A stretch of DNA of 64,000 bases from Symsagittifera roscoffensis (Eukaryota; Xenacoelomorpha; Acoela; Convolutidae). The notes under the pieces are model-generated. The model was not told the DNA's origin. It did not search any database and saw only the letters and a list, made by a program, of their open reading frames with translations. Below are positions 1 through 12,600 of this stretch, in pieces. The stretch's first letter is position 1, and every line of letters begins with the position of its first letter. The position numbers were made by a program, and so were the translations under genes. The stretch lies in NCBI RefSeq assembly GCF_963678635.1, contig NC_087064.1, forward strand, positions 16,919,802 to 16,983,801. Direction: 5' to 3'.

Positions 1-3000
1 CCTGTTCGGCAATCGTGAATGAACCTTGAACCGTCTCTCTCACTCGTCCTGTGTTAATAGCTGTCTCCCTCGCTTTTGCGAGCTGGTTCAGAATGCTCAA
101 AGAGATAACATGTCTAGCCAGAGTTTTGTGAACAACTTCTTCAACTTTACGTGTTCTTTCATAGTCGGTCATGTCTCTAGTTCTCATCCAGTTCTCATCA
201 ATTTCCGCCTGGTGCCCAGTTCCAATCAGTGTAGATGCTTTTCTGTCAAAGAAGAGATTAGCGGCACTTATGGTCGAGAACGCTTCGGTTCCTCTCGCCT
301 TAACTGAATCACAATGTTGGCCTTCACGGGTTCGAATCCATTCTTGGACAACTTCTTTAGGCTTGCAGATCGTTCTATACAGCAACAAATCCGCCAACTC
401 ATTATCTCCTGCAATGTATTTCACGAAGTTAGAGCTCAATATTGTTTCGATTTCCTCGATCGTTAAGGGACAGTCGAACCAAGAGTGGACTAGTTGTTTA
501 TTCTGTGCAGTTCCTCCGATCATTTCACTGAAAATTCGCGCTTTCTCGGTTTCCAATTGGCTGAAAATTTCCTCGGCCGAGCAATTTTCCGGTTCTGGCT
601 CTTCTATTATTTGCTCAGCAATTTTCTCTCGGAGTCTGGCCAAGAATGGATAGACCTCTTCCTCTTTGCATAATCCTAACATCAGTTCCTTCATCGTCTC
701 TTGATACTCTTCATATAAAATCGTCACCACGTGACAGTCTTCTTCGGCAACTTCCGGTTCTTCCTCCCACTTTTCTCGTGTTCGGATCCAAACCATGTCT
801 TCACTTGGGAGCGACCTGCCTTTGACCTTCGGTTTTGGCTCGACACCAGGTATTTTGGCTTCAAATGAAGACTGTTCTCCTGGAACTTCGTTTGGATACT
901 GCACTTCTACTTCGGTTTCGCGAGGTCGGATCCAGGCGTGGGTCTCGTCAGTCATAACTGGCAGACCCATTCGCATTTCCAGACTAGTAACTCCCAAAGA
1001 TTCAGCAACAGCATTAAAAGGCTGTGCATCTGGCATTTCGACAAACTCCTCCCGAGGCCGGGCCCAATCTAAGTCAACTTCGGAACTGATTCCGAGAAGC
1101 TTTTGCATTTCGGTTTCGCCCATTTTCTGGTCTGCTCCGCCCTTCACTTCACTACTTTCGCACCCATCCTTTTGAGGAGCTTCCATGTTTTCCGCAGACT
1201 GCTGGCCTAGATTCCCACTTTCAGCAGCCGCTTTCAGCGTAAGAGCAACTTTGCTTCTGGCACTGTCAGTCAACGCCGCTTGCTGAATTGTGAAAACTTC
1301 CTTCCTGTATTTTCTGGACCATTCTTTGGAATCCATTTCATTGACCAAATCTTCGTCCAAAAATTCAAGAGGCGCAAATTTGTGAGCGTGTTCTTGCTCG
1401 TTGCAGTACGCCACGACTTCCCTCGGGTCAATGTCAGCGACACCTTCCTCGCCGAACTGATCTGCCGACACTCGGTCTTGGTCGTTCTCAATATGGGCGA
1501 AGTCTTTGGCTTTCTCGTGCTGGACAATTGCGTCGCGGCTCTGTCGCGTGGAAACTTCCACTTTCTCTTTGACAAAATAGTCGAAAGTGTGGTTGTCTCG
1601 GACAGAATCCGGGTTCATCCATTGTTGCATTCCGAATTCAATCAGGAACTCCAAAACTTTGTTGTCAAGGTTCGTATCTTCAGTCAACGAATACTCAAAT
1701 TCGTTCTTTGGCTCGATACAAAGTTGTCCAGTTATTGTTTCGATTTTGAGATCGATTTTTTCTCTTAGCCTAATCCAGTTAAACATTTTCTCTTCTACTT
1801 GAGCCACGGCTGTAAACTGCGGCTTGGCTGTTTCATCTCGTAAATCAGGCTGTGCGTCGTTGAAAATTTGCTCAACCTCGATTGCCTGTTTCAGAACAAT
1901 GGGTCTCATAAGTTCTCGCAATCGAATCCAGTAGGCGTCATCAGGTTGCTCTTTCTGCTCGGCGCTGACCAAAATCAGAGCTCGCGAGAGGATTGCTCTG
2001 ATAGCTTCAGAAGTCTCTGCGATTTCACTCATGATTTCAATTTGCTTTTCTTCAGGTACACTCCAGCTGACATTTTCGAGTCCAGAAGGAAGTTGGGTGC
2101 TCTGAAGCGCAACTCCAATCCAAGCTGCTCTTAGTCCAGCTCCAAGAGCTTCCAGAGTTCTACCAACTTCGCTCAGTTCAAGGATGTCTCGCTTTGTGCA
2201 TTGACTACACATAACAGGCGCGGAGTCACAAAGATTCTTGAGCTCTGAACCATTTATGCAGTGCTTGCCAAGTAAGCATTTACTGGTGAATTCCGACAAT
2301 TCGCATTGTGGCGAGGTTTTGTTGATTTCAGAGGCGCTTAGTGTAGCTCCTGTGATCTTACTCAAGAGAGATACTCTTAATCGCGAGAAAGATTGAGCCT
2401 CTTGCTCAGCAGCAACAGCCCCTGTTTCAGCGCATGATACTTGAATTGTTTCTTTCTTTTCACAGGCAATGGGCTCGGTTTTTCCTTGCTCAGCAAGAAT
2501 TGGCACTTGCTCGGGTCTTGATACAAGTCCCAAAATGACAGTTGACTCCTCCGCAACTACACTCGATGTTTCTCTTACTTGGAAGGTTTCCGCCGACAAC
2601 GCCATTTGATGCGACTCAATAGGTCCGTTAACATTGGCCCATTCGCTATCGCCTTCAATTGCCCTTGCTTCAGTAACTGGTTTCTTCTCGTCATTTTGGA
2701 GCAAGTCCAAAATCGACTTTGAGTAAAATACTCCATCGGAATGCGACTGTCCACTTAAGAAAGTCAACAAACTGTGCATTTCAGTTTCCGAGAAATCACC
2801 GGCACTGATTTGACTTCGTTTTTCGTCGCCGTTGAAGAGCATACGAAGTGTGTTGTCTGAGAAGCCGGAACCTGTTCGGTTGTCTCCGAAATCCATAGGC
2901 ATAACCACCTCTTCTCTCAGTCGAGTCAATAATTGAGAACTTTCCATAGGAACCGCTCTAACCACAGCTTGAGTGCTTTCGATTACATTTCTTTCCTTAT

Positions 3001-3603
3001 CGTCCGTTGAAAGATAGCTGATTATATCCTTTTCGCTGTCATTTGAACTCCTTCTACGATCTTCGTCCACAATGAGAGTCGAGAAGTGTTCGGTCTCAAA
3101 ACTATCTGCTCTCTCACCCATGCTCTCCGGACTTTGCCGTCCAGGAGCCCCTTGTGTCACGTTTTGTGATGTAAAGGCAACTTGGCCGACGTTCTCATTA
3201 AGCAGATCACACTCAGCAGTGGTCTCATTGTGAGATTCATCTTCAACCGACTCCGCGTCTTCGGTCATCAAATGTTCATCGTCGGCAAGTTTGTTCACAC
3301 CTTCAACTAAAAGCAGAGATTGTTCGGCAGTCGCCGTCTCTCGCTCCTCGACCGCCATTTGTTCTACTCCATCTGTAGTTATGATGTCACTGGTTTCAGG
3401 CGTGAACTCTTCGGTTTCGTCCAGAATGTTCTCAGACTGCGTGTCTGTGGTCCTGGCTCGTCCTTGTTTGAATGTTTTGGGCATGTGTTTTGCGTACTTC
3501 AGATCTTCCAGCTCAGTGAAGTCTGCCTGTGTTCTGAATCGAGTGACATCTATTCCTTCTGTGGTCACAATTGGCATGGCATCAACACTCTCACTCACGT
3601 TTG
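1..3603 (-). CDS. Exon 58: Trp-repeat C-terminal region, partial (at least 1201 aa)
   Basis: An open exon from the acceptor CACTGTCCTTTTAG to the window edge, with no stop. Residues 1-500 are Ser/Thr/Glu-rich with few recognisable features. At about residues 430-470 there is a cluster of six Cys. From about residue 510 to the edge the sequence becomes Trp-containing and mixed in charge, with the motif W-[IMA]-R-x-R-[ED] (YWIRLREL, NWIRLREK, DWARPREE, AWIRPRET, VWIRTREK, EWIRTREG, NWMRTRDM), usually spaced 44-54 residues apart with decayed copies between. I do not recognise this family. It is not Ig, fibronectin III, spectrin or nebulin by visible motif. The region may be a helical repeat rod or a binding platform. 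Confidence 0.86.
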
Positions 3604-6600
3604 CTAAAAGGACAGTGAAAGTTTTCCTATTCAAAACTCCAGGGGTGAAAGTACCGAAGATCCCTTAACTTTGATTTTGCGCCAGAATTCTATGCAGATA
3701 TCAAATAGAAGCAAACCAAACTCAAATGAAAATACAAGAGTAAACCGTTGCTATGCAAATAGCTTAGAAAATTCCACCATATTCACAAAAAATTTGAAAA
3801 AAAAACTTTTTTAAAATTTGTGCCGCTTTTGGTGCGCGGTGTGATGCAAAGAAAGACAAAAACTTGGAAATTTAGTGATTTAATCATAATCGACTTTTCA
3901 AAAAAAGAATAATAAGACAAAAAAGTGTAACAAAATTTTGCATTTTTTTTAGAATGTAGAAATTTTGTTACACTTTTCTACAAAGTGTTTCTACAAAGGT
4001 CTACATTTTTTCTTTTTTTTTCTAATCGCTCAAAATGAGGCTAAAAAATTTCAAACCAGTTTTTCTCGACATTAGTAAAGTTTTTGAAATGTTAGAAGTG
4101 GTAAGATTCACGACTTTAAGGGCTTTAATATGATATATCATTCAACTTATGCTGATTATTATTTATGTAACGTAAGTTTGAGTGGAAAAAAAAACAAAAA
4201 CCCACACTTCAATAGTCGAAACTATAAATTTTCATAGATCATAAAAGCCTCTTCTTATTTTCAGTTCGTTATTTTTGATTGGCCTTTTATTATCTTCCAA
4301 AAAAAGTAAATTTTTTGTTGCATATAAAAACGCAAGGTCAACTTCATGCATGTCAACTCGCTACACTCACTGATCATGACGTTGACAGTGACTTGGGACT
4401 GTCCGAATGGGTTGGTCACTTGGATGCAGTGGGTGCCGTGGTGTTCCAGAGAGGCACACTCCGACTGCAGTTTGGCCCAGAACAGGTGTGGAGTGTCCGT
4501 TTCCTCAGTCACAATCTCCTCCGTCGGAAGCTAAACAAACCACAAGTTTACAGGTCCGGACACATTTATTTACGTAGAAGCAAAATTATCTTAGATTCTT
4601 TGTGTGCCTTCACACTCGCTATAAATTTTGACCACAGAATGTGATAAAAAAAATTCATCGCCACACGCTATTTTTGACCCCGACACACAATTTCAACTGT
4701 TCTATTTGCACACTTTAAATATACTTTGCCATAAACTAATGAGCAAAGTATCTAACGCGAAAAAGGGCTGACAATTGGTAGCAATACTCTTACAAATCAC
4801 AATAGTAAAAGAGAAGAAGAAGAAGTTAACTTAAAAAAGAAAAAAAGACATCAATTTAATATTTAGTGGATTATTTACTGGATTTACTAGTCTATAGTTG
4901 TCCAGATCATACCTCTTTCTCGTCGACTGTCCAGGAGAGATCGTAGGAGCAACAGGAAGCGAACTGCACCTGTACGCAGAGAGGTTCTCCCACATTCACT
5001 TGTTCCAGCGAGTAGTCATTCTCCGGCTCAGTGATTGTTGGGGGCACACCTTTTCAAACATTTCTACAACTTGTTTAAAAGTTTAAGTTTAGGCAAGGCA
5101 ATCGATTTTTTCAAAAAAAAAAAAAAATTATTGCGAGTTGGTTAAATAAGGAATTGCCTTAGAAAGCATTCTGAAATAAATGACGATCTTTCTTTGAAAA
5201 AAAAATCAAATTTGTTTTATTTCACCCGAGCCCTTAAATTTTTGTTTTTTGAAATTTGAATGGAAATCCCAATTTTTTTAAACTTACCAATAGCTAGTTG
5301 TATCTTGTGTACGAATTTCTGCCTCTTGAATTCTACTTGCACCTCATAAATTCCTTCATCATTAAATTCAACTTCATCAATGCTCCAAATGATGAACACT
5401 TCTCCCGTTTCCGAAACAGATTCGACCTTGAAATCCTTTATCTGTTCGCCATTGCGAGTGAACTGTGCGTTAAGGTCATCAGGGTTCACACGTTTGTCTA
5501 AGGGTACCTTGTACTTCAGCGTACACGGCGAGTTCTTTTGTACAACCACGTCTTCTTGGCTCTCTTTTGGCTCGACAGCAGCTAAAGCAAACGTAAACAA
5601 TTTAAAATTCACTAAATTTCGTTACACGTTGTCTCGAAAAACAAAACCACCAAAAACCCAATTTTAAGTCACTAAACTCAAATTCAAAAGCTTTAAAAAT
5701 GATCTGATATTATTGATCAGCAGAAAAATAAACATTCACAAAGTTGTCAACCTGTTTGAGTGTAAAAAAAATCATTTTTGAACGTTGGATGATAAAATAA
5801 AATTACATAGCTTATACTCATACAACCAATCAATGCTGGAAGAATGTACTAACGGGTCTCAAATGTTGTTATTTGCGAGTGCTTTCGGAACCCATCCTTA
5901 TCGGAGACTACAATTTCTACAATCGGCAAAGTATCCATCTCCAGAACTTGCTGAGACTCCACGTTGAAAACGCAAGTCACCAACGAAGTGTTTGAATCCG
6001 CATCGCATTCTGAGCAATTCCAATCCACCAGGCTGAGCAAAGACCCATCGCAGCCCTTGATTTCAATTTTAGCATCGAGTGTCTGTTTGTCAGCAACGAA
6101 AGGAAGCGCAATTGCAATCTCGACAACGCTGCAGTTATCCGCAAGCAGGACAGTTTTTTCAGATTCACTATATTCAGGTTCCACTAAACAAAATTAATGT
6201 CAGAGGCCAAAAAAACATGACTGATTAATGTTACAGGAAAGCGCCAACTCTGAAGCCAAGCTGCACTTCGCGAACACAAGAGAAAAACAAATAATGAGAG
6301 CTCTAAAAACGGGGCGAAAAAGGAAAATGCAAGAAAAATATATTTCACTGAATATAAACAAAATTGAAAACGCTATGAAGATTTTCGCACTTTGACTGCA
6401 CAACAAAAACGTCCTAATTTGCATTATTTTTTTGCATAATTTTTGTTCCGTTTACTGAAAATTGGGAAGAACTTTTTGTATTTGGGTGGGTTTTAGTTTT
6501 TTTCTTTTTTTTTGCTTTCCTCGTAAATTCAGGAACCACAAATAAACATCGTAATGAGTCGAGTGTTATATTACATGAAAACTCTTTCAGCCCTAATTCT

Positions 6601-9600
6601 AAAGACGTTTAAAAATATCAAACAGTTTTTCTCAATGTCGTGAAAAACTCTTTGAAATTTTTGATATTTGGTTTAATTTTGAGCGAATGTGAGCGAGCAG
6701 GCTTACAATAGCTTATTTATGCTTAATTTAAGCTGTGAAAACTTAGCTTTACTCAAATAGAATTATTGTTTGGAGTTTTTTAGCGCCAATTTGGGATCAA
6801 CAAATTCGAAAAAATTCTGCAAAGAAGGAAAAAACATTTTTTTAAAAAAAATTTTCTTAAGATTAAAAAAAAATTTATAGTCAATTTTCTACAAAACTGT
6901 TTTAAATTTTTCTTATTTTACTATGATTTTGAACATGCTTATCTTCTAGTGTTTCGTTTAGATCTTTTCATCACACCACGCAGAACAGACGATGCTTAAC
7001 TGAAAAAAAAACTTTTTTTTTTGTATTTTTCAAAACTGTGGTCGGAACATTCTGTGTTACTTGCACAATCACCAGCCATCCTTCTTTTCTGAGACATCAG
7101 GCAACATAGAATGCGCATTCAAATTGTCACAGAACTCGTATAATCATTGCACAAAGTTTGGTTTTTATATGTGCAAATTAGGATTGAATAAACTTGACAG
7201 ATTGAATATAACTTCGCTTGCAAACACGCTAGAGTAGAAAAACAGTTGACTCCTTATTGCAAAAAAAAACGTAAAAAGCTTAAGCAAAAAACCTGATCTT
7301 TTCAATGAAACAAAAAAACTAAAGAATTAACAAGGCCAACATACTACTGTCGGCCAAATACAATTTTTGCTTCTTTGGGAAAATTGAAACTTTAATCTTA
7401 TTTGAAAACTAAAATTCAAGCTCCACCCTCCATTTGCAGTTACTTGGAGGGAGAGTGTTAAGATCTTTTCATTCAGCAAAAGAATTTGATTGCACTTCAA
7501 AAAATTAGAGATTTAACTGACAAATTGAAAAAAAACAGGGACAATTTTAAGATAATTTTCGAAAAAAAAAATCATCCGATTTAGTTGACGAGATCATTTA
7601 TTAAGAAGCAAAACACATAAGCAAAAATAAAAAAAAAATGTGTCAACAAACTTAAGAAAACCAAAAAACTGAAGACAAAGAGGCGAAAACTTCGTTTGCA
7701 AACACGAGCGAGGACATGACAAAAAGCAGCTCTATAAAGTGCAATACTAAAGTAGAAATAAATCTCGAATTAGTGAAAAAAAAATTCACAGCATCTGTTC
7801 TCTAGTAATCAGAGAAAAGATGCTATAAAATTTTCACTGCTAGAGATCGTGATGATAGCAAAAAAGCCACCAGTTAAGCAAATGAGGTCAGATAAAAAAG
7901 AAAGTTGGTACTAACACATTACGCTGATCGCAGGTGTAAACAATGAAGAAAACAATGCATCCCTGTTAACGCTGTTTGAATTTTAAAAAACGTTTCGATC
8001 GAAATGTTTTCATAAAAAACCCACTTACAAAACACTCGCTCAAAAATTAATTACCATGGAAACTCACCCTCCAAACTAAAGTCATCAAAGTTTTTCAATT
8101 TTGCACATTTGCAATCGGCGAGTAACATTTTTTGTAGCTAAGGAAATTGAATGGAAAATCACGAAAAAATCAGACGGCGAAAAAACGTTTGAGCTCCTTC
8201 AAACTTTTACTTTTCCCTGGAAAAAAGCAGCAAAAACTTAATGAATCAGATAAGTTTTTTCTTCCATTTTCAATTTATGGTGAAAAATTGTTTTTAAAAA
8301 CTCACCAATGGCAACTGCAATCTTGTGGATGTACTTTTGCCGTTTGTAATCGACTGTGATAGTATAGAGTCCTTCATCACTAGCTTGTACTTCATTCAGC
8401 AGTGATTGAATTAGAGTCGACTTGTCTTCGTCATTTGCATTAACAGAGAAAGTGTCAACTGGTTTGTCATCGTGGTAGACGGTAACTTTAAGTTGATTTT
8501 CATCAGTGGCAACAATGTTAGGTAGCGTAAATGACAAACTACGCGTTGAGTTCCTCAAAGCTGTCAATTCTTCGCTGCTCTCAACGGGCTCAGGTATTTC
8601 TGTTATCAGCAGAACAAAACTTAGTTATATCGATGTGAAAAAGTAGTCAACGATTTTTGAAACTTTCCTTTTTTTAAATTTCTAAATTTAAATTTTCTCC
8701 GCAGCCAGTGTTTTTGCTTCGAACTTACTATCATTGTTTGTTCATCAAAATGGACCAAACCATATCTTTAAAACGGGACTAAAAATTGCGTTCCGTGAAA
8801 GTTGCGCACAAGACAAAAATTATATACATTTCAAAAATAACACTTGATAATTTTTTACCAGTTGAAAATTTGTAGTTTTTTGTAAATGTTCGAAAATTGA
8901 AGCTAAGTTGTACAATTATTTAACAACAGCCAATAAACTATAATAATTATTTGCTTAAATATTATGTGATTTCGACTTTGAAAAGGCGAAAACACGTCTT
9001 GAATAAAATCTTTAAGCCAATTTTTCTCATAAATTTCTTTTCCTAAGCTTTCATCGCGGTTTTCATCACAAATCGAACAATAATAGATTTTGTTCGAAAT
9101 TCTTAAGGTTTTCAAATGAACATACCGGCTTCGAATTTGGCAAGGAGCGAATGCTTTTTGGAGCCCTCTACATCGGACAAGATAACATTGACAACCGGAA
9201 GTTGTTCCAACTTCATAAGATAATCAGTGTCCACAATAAAAGAACATGTTATCAGAGAAGCCTCTGATACCTCATCCACATCCGAGCAACTCCATTCGAC
9301 CAAATTAAGGGCTGATTCGTCACAACCCTTGACATTTGCAATGACGTCAAATGTTTGCTTCAGTACGGCAAAAGGTACAGCAAACGAAATTTCAATTTCA
9401 GTAGCTTCAGGCGTCAGTTGCACCGTCTTTTCTGACTCGCTTATTTCGGGTTCGACTAAAATAAACTTTTTTGTGAGAAAAAAATTCCAGTGATTCAGCT
9501 TGTATGTATTCAATAAGTTACTTGCACTAAAAGATCTGCAAATTTTAATTTGCGTTCAACCAAAATATACGCGTAATTTTTGCATCAGCTATCCAAAATA

Positions 9601-12600
9601 ATGAGCTCATTTCACGCAATTGACAACGAACATTAAGAACGGATAGCTTTAAAAATTTAATGAAATCAAGGACGCGGAAATGTGCTTCGAAATTTAATTC
9701 GAGATGCCTGGAACATAATACTTCATCATACAATTTTTCTGATTACACGAAACGTTTCATTTCGACACCTTTTTGATAAATCTAACTGAAAAAACACATG
9801 CTCTATATTGCCCGATTTAAGTAGCTTTTGCCTTGCGCTGTGAGCTTCAAGGCAAGGCCCTGAATGTTCCAGCCGCCATCTAATTGGTCTTGAAAAGTTT
9901 TTGGTAAATTGAGTATTGGCAAAACAATGGATTTTAGGCTGATCATGCTGAAATTCAAGTGTTACAATTTGAGTAGTTTTGAATTAATAAAACAAATTAG
10001 CTGCCTCAATTTAATTTGGAACGATTTTGTAGAGCGGGATAATTCGCGACGCTTCCAATTTATCAAACGACGAGTTTAACCAGCGTCATGGTATGATACT
10101 TTAGTCGTTTGTACACAAGATTGGGCACATGCAGATCAAGAGATTGTTCCCACAAGGAACTAGCGTTTCTGAAAAAAAAACCACCCTTAGCATTTATAGT
10201 CCGAACAATAAAATCCAACTTTGAAAATGAAGTCCATCGGAAATTTTGCCGCCAGTTCTATTTCCTCGTTGAAAAGCAAACTTCTTTATTTTAATTGAAC
10301 AAGTCGACAGTTAGCTGAACTTATTGCTTGAAGTTAAAACTCGAAAGCTGCTAAAAACCGATCAGAGTTTTTCTTACAAAAATGAAATAAAAAAACACAT
10401 CTGAACCAACTAATGTTCCACTTAAATCAGAAGAAAAACAAGCTTTTACTCATCTGAGTTTTTTTGGTTCAAGACAAAAAAAAACAACATACACCATATT
10501 CCTTTCTACAGGTAGGTAGTAGTGCGGCAACAGATTTTAAGCTGAAATCAATGATAGTCAATGTGCAAGTAGCTTAGAATGATCTGACCTCATTCATAAA
10601 ACTATAAATAAAAATCTTCAAATTTCCAAGTTCTTCACATTAGTGTTGTTTTTTTGTGCGTGGTTTCATTAAAAAAATTTACAAAAGCGTAGAAAAATAA
10701 TCAATAGCGCATAATTGACAACAGTTGTTGTCAAAAAACCCAACGCAAAGTTGGAAAAGTTTCGAAGAATTAACTGTATATCAAGTTGAAACTGTTTAAT
10801 TTTCGAGAACAATTTTTGATTGACACTTGCGGTTGAAGCTGTTTGATTGAAGCTGTTTTATGTTTTAGTTTCCGGTTGAATTTTTTCAAATTTCACGAAC
10901 AATTTATGATTGCTTTTTTTTTGTTGATAAAATCAACCCAATTTAAGAAAACTGAATTAATTGGGAATTTTCATTCCGCTGGGATTACATAGAGGCAAAG
11001 CTGCGCTTCGCAAGCACTTGAGAGAACACTAAGAAGCAGTTCTATCAAGTGACATAAGAAAAAGTAGAAATAAGCCTTGAATTTGCGAAAACTCGAGGCT
11101 TAATAAAAACTCAAATTAGCAAAAATCTGCGACCTAAAAAATTTGAGTCTCACGCACTATTCATTCAGTCACGGATGCTTAAAATCCTTATACTAGCCAC
11201 CAATAAGGCGACTATACAAGCTAATAAATTGCCAGTTCGATGCAACAAAAGCAGCACCAAATACAAAAAGATACAATTTTGCAGGTAATAAATTGCAAAT
11301 CATAAAGCCACATCATGTAAAAATTATACATTTCAAAAAACTGCGAGATATATTGAGTTTGAAACAAATAGCTTTTTTCGGTTTACTTGATTAATTAGAG
11401 ATGCATCAACTGTGTAAACTTATAATTATTCGAATGTCAAAGCGCATGTTATTAATAAGCTGTAAAGGTGCAACAAATGGGCTGTCATGCCAATTCGGTG
11501 CAGCACATTCGATGCAGCATATTTTATTGCCTTAATTCGCAACTATATTTGCGACTTAGTCGCAACAAAAGTCGCAACAATATTTGCAAATTAGGTTGAA
11601 AAAAATCGTACTATAACACTTTGCTTCGCAAGTGTAAAAAATAAAATACACTTCCGAAAATAGAAATCGATCATATTTTTTTCGCGTTGTATCCCCTTTT
11701 GTTTTATATGAGCTCATTTACCTACCTTTTAGCAACGGAGTTTCAACTGAACTCAAAAACTGCACGTATAACTATATGCATTCTTACCATCATTAATATG
11801 TCTGAGGATATTTCTGAAAAAAATCATAAAGACCTATCTAGGAAAAAACCACTTCGTACTTTTATACTCATTAAGAAACAAAAAAATTTTCTCAAATTCA
11901 TGCCAAAAAAAGTTTGTTACAGAAAAATTTTAATGCCAAAGCTGCGCTAAATAAAGCTTCCAAAAGTAATTTTTGTTTTTTGAAAACAAGTTTTTAAGCC
12001 TAAATAACCATGTATTATATAACAAACGTTATTTGATCGATTTACTTAATCGCTCAAATCTAGTCTGAAAATCAACAATTTCAGGCCGATATTTTTCAAT
12101 ACTGAGAGAAAATTTTGATTAATTGAAATCACGACTGAAAACACTTTATTATGATACATCACTTGACCCATTCCGATGATCATCTGTGGTACCTTGCTTT
12201 GAGCGGAAAAAATAAAACAAACCGTATTTTCAATTGTCGAAACAGCCAGAACCGCCAATTATTGTGTATGTAACACAAAGTTTCATCCGCAATATAATAC
12301 TTTTAAGAAATAGTTTTGAAATTGTGTCCAAAAATTTCCAAAAATTTCCAATCAGTTTAAAAAAAACACCCATAGACTAAGTTCCTCCTTTTTTTTCAGA
12401 TATCAAAAACTTCAGCATTTCTATAAAAACCTTATGTGTGGCAAGCATGAAAAAAAGGAATTTCACCAGCTATACAAAAACACTTCCGAAGAAAACACTT
12501 CAACATACCAACAGAGACTGCAATCTTGTGAATGTATTTTTGCCTCTTGTATTCGACATTGATGGTGTAGATTCCTTCATCACTAGACTGAACCTCACTC

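Noticed and set aside
3266-3604. Alternative upstream acceptor extending exon 58 beyond 3604
   Set aside because: An in-frame TAA occurs at about 3667-3669, and a strong pyrimidine-AG acceptor ends at 3604 with the right phase for exon 57.
171-3668. Several plus-strand open frames up to 160 codons in the first 3.7 kb
   Set aside because: They are antisense shadows of exon 58, which is open over its full 3.6 kb on the minus strand with meaningful repeats.
11687-11950. Plus-strand 87-codon open frame
   Set aside because: AT-rich intron sequence with Lys/Ile/Phe-biased content, no similar copy and no context. Expected by chance.
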